From Candidatus Dormiibacterota bacterium (GTDB lineage Bacteria; Chloroflexota; Dormibacteria; Aeolococcales; Aeolococcaceae): a DNA stretch of 40,121 nt. The stretch covers positions 1,568 to 41,688 of the forward strand of contig PLZA01000060.1 in NCBI GenBank assembly GCA_003153505.1, written 5' to 3'. Every line of letters starts with the position of its first letter. The stretch's first letter is position 1. A model generated the notes under the pieces. It saw only the letters and a list, made by a program, of their open reading frames with translations. It did not search any database and had not been told where the DNA came from. Of the stretch, positions 37,349 through 40,121 are shown piece after piece. A program made the translations under genes and the position numbers.

Positions 37349-37458
37349 CAGGTGTCAGGAAAGGTGTCTTCGGGAGAAATTTGGACGGTAGCAGTCGGCC
37401 TCGCTCATACGAAAAGCGATGTATCCGTGCGCTCGAGCTCAGGTTTGGTGGACCTGCG
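37349..37458 (+). repeat. repeat A, copy 2 (left boundary of right-hand unit)
   Basis: CAGGTGTCAGGAAAGGTGTC opens the copy and CAGGTTTGGTGGACCTGCG (37440-37458) closes it, 91 bases later. The closing palindrome and some flank (GCGCTCGAGCT before it) are shared with the inverted copy at 39883-39990. The GGTGTC end faces outwards. Confidence 0.78.
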
Positions 37459-38069
37459 GCGGCAAGTCCGAATGCCGGCGCAGTGGGCTTTGGGGCGGAA
37501 CTTCGCGGAGTGGAACTATCGCGTTGGTCCGAGGCTCATTTGAGATCAGTCGGTATGCGGGCGGACGGCCGACCGCCCGGCAATGGCGCTGTATAGCATC
37601 ACCCACCTACTCGAGTTTCATCGCCATCAAACTGATCCTCACGACGCGGCCGAACGGCCGGTTGGTGACAGCCGCCGACACGCCGAGAACAAGGACAATC
37701 GTCGCAACCCCCGTAGACGAGCATCAGCACTTGGAAACGAAGGCGAGCGTGCTTCCTGCCGGCGCGGCTGTCGGCGAGAGCGCTCGCGAGGAGGTGGCGG
37801 ACATGCGAGACGAAAAACCCGCCGCGGCTGCGCCACACGAAGCGCACAGCCACCAAGCGAAGATGGGAACAGGGGGCACGACAAGGCAGATGGGGCCGCC
37901 ACGCCTCAAGTCCCGAGGACAGTCGTTTCGTCAGCAGGGCCATCCAAAGCCCGACGCCGACTCCCACGACTACCGCGGCGGCCAGAGCCGCTGCGGGAAG
38001 GCGGGTACAACGTACCTGGCCATACCCCTCTCGACTCGGGCTCCTTCGAGGCACGTCCCGCCGGTTCGC
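37459..38069. other. decayed stretch, possible membrane-protein remnant
   Basis: No intact gene is found in 600 bases. On the minus strand one frame gives PICLVVPPVPIFAWWLCASC and, past an in-frame TGA, STGVATIVLVLGVSAAVTNR, then FGRVVRISLMAMKLE and a TAG. A neighbouring frame has LAAAVVVGVGVGLWMALL. These hydrophobic pieces suggest a broken membrane protein, but the plus strand is also open here and I cannot be sure. Confidence 0.3.
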
Positions 38070-38681
38070 TTACCCACCGACACGCGTGGATCGTCGCCGT
38101 CCACCCCGCGACGTTTCACCAGTAGCGCCATGACCATCGGGACCTCGCACGTCAGTCCGCTTGGATCGAGGCTTCGGTTGGCTTGCTTGCCCGCCGGGAA
38201 ACATAGCCTTCATCACCACTGAATAGTCCCCGAGGTCTGAATCCGCAACTATCCGGGCCTTGAGAAACGCATCCGCGACCTGACCCACCACGTCGAGATC
38301 ATCGTCGGTCAGAGAAATTGCGGTATGGATGAGCCCCTTGACCCGTCTCCGTCTCACCGCGGCGCCGAAGAGGTTCCGGATTTCCTCCTGTGCCAGGCGG
38401 CGCACCCAGCTGCCTTCCATGTCGATCTCGGCATCCTTGTCCTCCATAGCGGAAAACATGAAGATCATCGATACGACCCCAAAGGCTCGGGCGAGTGCCT
38501 CGACGACCTCCAGAGTTACCGGAGCCCGCCGCGTTTCAAGACGAACGACTTGTCTGCGGTCGACGCCCAGCCGGCCCGCTAAGTCTTCTTGGCTCCACCC
38601 TTTCTTGCTCCGCAACTCCCGAAGTTTGTCTGCGACCGCACCGCGGTGGTATTGACGCCGATCCTCACCAAGTCCAGCCAT
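38070..38681 (-). CDS. XRE-family transcriptional regulator
   Basis: From ATG 38681 this gives about 203 residues. The Cro/CI-type helix-turn-helix occupies about residues 16-70: VADKLRELRSKKGWSQEDLA, GRLGVDRRQVVRLETRRAPV, TLEVVEALARAFGV. A helical C-terminal part follows (WVRRLAQEEIRNLFGAAVRR, then LTDDDLDVVGQVADAFLKAR), with a basic, probably disordered tail. The initiation site is not backed by a good ribosome site. It is divergent from the excisionase-like gene at 38796, and a palindrome between them (38693-38734) is a natural operator. Such pairs act as element-maintenance switches in phages and integrative elements. Confidence 0.85.
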   Translation of the reverse strand: MAGLGEDRRQYHRGAVADKLRELRSKKGWSQEDLAGRLGVDRRQVVRLETRRAPVTLEVVEALARAFGVVSMIFMFSAMEDKDAEIDMEGSWVRRLAQEEIRNLFGAAVRRRRVKGLIHTAISLTDDDLDVVGQVADAFLKARIVADSDLGDYSVVMKAMFPGGQASQPKPRSKRTDVRGPDGHGATGETSRGGRRRSTRVGG

Positions 38682-38692
38682 GGCCACACAGT

Positions 38693-38734
38693 GACAGAAC
38701 AGTCCCAGCCTGTCCACCCTGAGACTGTCCTGTC
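38693..38734. promoter_or_regulatory. 12-bp palindromic operator candidate
   Basis: GACAGAACAGTC (38693-38704) and GACTGTCCTGTC (38723-38734) are complementary at 11 of 12 positions, with 18 bases between. The left arm begins 12 bases upstream of the XRE start codon. The placement between two divergent regulator genes suggests a binding site for the XRE protein that controls both. Confidence 0.6.
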
Positions 38735-38795
38735 CCTTTCGAGTCAACCGTGCCAGGCTACAGGCAGTTCATTCGGCAAGAGGAGGCACACGTAG

Positions 38796-39023
38796 ATGGA
38801 GGCCCTGTTGGTTAACGACCGGGAGGCGAGCCAGTTGCTCAGCATTTCGCGGTCGAAATTCCACGTCCTGGTCGCCGAAGGCCGCATACAGCGACTGAAA
38901 ATCGGGCGTTCTGCAAGATATCGCCGGACAGACATCCTCGAATTCACTAAGACACTGGCCGCCGATGCGAGTCGCGACGCTGTGGCGGCTCCTGGTCGCC
39001 GTGAGCATCAGGGCGACACGTGA
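38796..39023 (+). CDS. excisionase-family DNA-binding protein
   Basis: This 75-residue protein starts at ATG 38796 behind AGGAGG (38781-38786). It reads EALLVNDREASQLLSISRSK, FHVLVAEGRIQRLKIGRSAR, YRRTDILEFTKTL: the HTH_17 excisionase fold with the V-A-E-G-R-I-x-x-x-K-I-G-R-S-A-R-Y-R wing. A polar tail follows. It diverges from the XRE gene and probably belongs to a mobile element. No integrase is present in the window. It is related in fold, not closely in sequence, to the small protein at 4229-4390. Confidence 0.88.
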   Translation: MEALLVNDREASQLLSISRSKFHVLVAEGRIQRLKIGRSARYRRTDILEFTKTLAADASRDAVAAPGRREHQGDT

Positions 39024-39380
39024 CGGGCGCAGTGATCTCCCCGCGAGTCACAGAGACGTCGGCGTCGTCCAGCCCGCTGGCGGCGACAGCGTCAGCGGTC
39101 CCATGACCCCGCCGCCGTCACCGGCCGAATACACGGCACTCGACACACCGGGCCACGAAAGGCTCCCGCCAGCGCGCATGCGGCACCCCGCTGGCCAGCC
39201 GTTCGCCAGCCTCTGCGAACCGGTCTCAGGAGGCCTTGCTCCGCGCCCGGGCCGAGGAGCTACGGCCGAAAGGGTCTCCTTCGTGTCTGTACGGGGCATG
39301 CGTACCGACATGCGCGCCGACACCTGTACTTGCAGGCACACCGACGTGCGTACAGCCAGGCGGTTGGAGTCACCGAGGCC

Positions 39381-39815
39381 GTGACCGCCCGGAGACACGT
39401 ACCACTCAGCCGACTGCGCTACGAAGCGAAGCACCCCACCGTTGCGGTGCATTGCGACCTTGAAACGAAGGCGCGGCTTGTCGCCCTCCGCGAGGCGACT
39501 GGGCTCTCACTCGGGGCGTTGGTCAAACAGGCGCTCGGCCTTCTGGAACGGGATGTCGATGTAGCGCGACAGATAGGCCTCGCTGAAGGCCGGAGCCTTG
39601 GTGTCGAGGAGGGTCACTTCGTCGGAAAGGCTGAAGGCTACAACCTGGGATTCGCCGAGGCCGACGCCCGCTACCGCGTGCGCTACCCCTGCGCTCTTTG
39701 TGGCAGCCTCATCAGCATCCTAGTCGACTCTGCCGAGGCCAAACTGATGGTCAAGGCACTCGTTGACGCGCGTTGGGCGCACGCTGAGTGCAGGAAGAAG
39801 CGTAAGCAGTCGTAG
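39381..39815 (+). CDS. GX3-repeat protein with C-terminal zinc site
   Basis: From GTG 39381 (start uncertain) this gives about 144 residues. An N-terminal part resembles a ribbon-helix-helix: TVAVHCDLETKARLVALREA, TGLSLGALVKQALGLLERDV. The middle has Gly at every fourth position seven times in a row: IGLAEGRSLGVEEGHFVGKA, then EGYNLGFAEA. The C terminus has YPCALCGSLISI and WAHAECRKKRK, a likely CxxC...HxxxC zinc site. GX3 runs of this kind occur in the deca-GX3 motif of Yae1-type proteins, which pack as helical hairpins. Proteins with an N-terminal RHH-like part, a GX3 run and a zinc ribbon also occur in archaea and bacteria as uncharacterised families. Role unknown; DNA binding is plausible. 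Confidence 0.7.
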   Translation: MTARRHVPLSRLRYEAKHPTVAVHCDLETKARLVALREATGLSLGALVKQALGLLERDVDVARQIGLAEGRSLGVEEGHFVGKAEGYNLGFAEADARYRVRYPCALCGSLISILVDSAEAKLMVKALVDARWAHAECRKKRKQS

Positions 39816-39882
39816 CAGGTTGGAATCCAACGGGACATCGCTCCTCCCCGCGGACTCCAGCGACGGCGGCGTCGCGGCAGCG

Positions 39883-39990
39883 CAGGTCCACCAAACCTGC
39901 GCTCGCGCTCGGCTCAGCGGGGGTGTCTGAATATGATCACACACTCGTCGCCGCGTCTCGCATCAGTAATGACACCTTGGCTGACACCTC
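39883..39990 (-). repeat. repeat A, copy 3 (right boundary, inverted)
   Basis: On the minus strand GAGGTGTCAGCCAAGGTGTC (from 39990) opens the copy and CAGGTTTGGTGGACCTG ends at 39883, 89 bases apart. It is inverted relative to copy 2, with the GGTGTC end outward, so copies 2 and 3 bracket 37349-39990. Confidence 0.78.
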
Positions 39991-40019
39991 CACAACGAGT
40001 GGAGATTGATGGGGCAATC

Positions 40020-40115
40020 GCGCTCGCCTTTCCGTCCCACTGGACCGCATGGCATCACGTCGAGCACTGGGCGCATGGTGGGGCGACTGACCTCAGCAAC
40101 CTCATACATCGTTAG
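40020..40115 (+). pseudogene. HNH endonuclease C-terminal remnant
   Basis: The sequence FPSHWTAWHHVEHWAHGG, then ATDLSNLIHR and a stop, matches the HNH block of REP13E12/DUF222-type proteins (family form: HHIxHWxxGGxTxLxNLxxLCxxHH). The block ends early, before the usual LCRxHH, and the upstream sequence is repeat A, so both ends are lost. It is a fragment of a common mobile nuclease-type gene family. Confidence 0.6.
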
Positions 40116-40121
40116 TACGAC

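Overview
The window is GC-rich bacterial DNA whose gene content (RpoD-type sigma factor, ClpC, dodecin, TreY/TreZ, F420-type oxidoreductase, Tad/Flp pilus subunits, large secreted CAP/TIG protein) fits Actinomycetota or a neighbouring terrabacterial soil lineage such as Dormibacterota or Chloroflexota. That placement is inferred from protein character only. No rRNA, CRISPR array or intact transposase was seen.

The striking feature is decay. A set of clearly intact signalling and envelope genes sits among fragments, frameshifted genes, in-frame stop codons and mobile-element scars. From left to right: the 3' end of a primary sigma factor; a GlmU remnant; a DUF971 gene; broken genes including a clpC that has an in-frame amber codon and has lost its second ATPase domain (to 4.2 kb); a small excisionase-like gene and a frameshifted membrane protein (to 4.8 kb). 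Then comes a coupled phosphorelay operon: Hpt protein, 7TM hybrid histidine kinase with two receivers, PAS-GGDEF-EAL-receiver protein, and a 36-residue CxxC peptide (5.3-10.8 kb). From 10.8 to 15.7 kb there are a tRNA-like relic, a long imperfect hairpin, a Cys/Met/Trp-rich anchored protein, several small zinc-ribbon proteins, IS scars and a Crp/Fnr regulator. At 16.2-18.8 kb an intact CHASE3-HAMP-GAF-GGEEF diguanylate cyclase is followed by a Flp pilin.

From 19 to 28 kb there are repeats, a broken IS110 transposase, dodecin, a broken PHP phosphoesterase, treZ coupled to the 3' part of treY, an SRPBCC protein, a DUF5808-like protein and a frameshifted F420-type reductase. At 28-34.8 kb lies an envelope block: a roughly 950-codon secreted protein (CAP domain, three TIG domains, three C-terminal repeats) interrupted by one amber codon, a kinase relic, and a tight operon of two TadE-like pseudopilins and one TadG-like protein. 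The last 4 kb holds a tRNA-Thr 3' relic, repeats, and a unit with a divergent XRE regulator and excisionase around a palindromic operator plus a GX3-repeat zinc-binding protein. This unit is bounded by inverted copies of a repeat that also occurs near 19.6 kb.

The intact genes suggest one theme: phosphorelay control of cyclic-di-GMP (an EAL protein and a separate GGEEF cyclase) in a cell that also makes Tad/Flp surface structures. The link is inferred; no c-di-GMP effector or pilus motor gene is in the window. The most unusual non-coding signals are a three-copy repeat of about 107 bp with direct GGTGTC repeats at one end and a small palindrome at the other, and a hairpin-plus-ribosome-site repeat found upstream of two of those copies.
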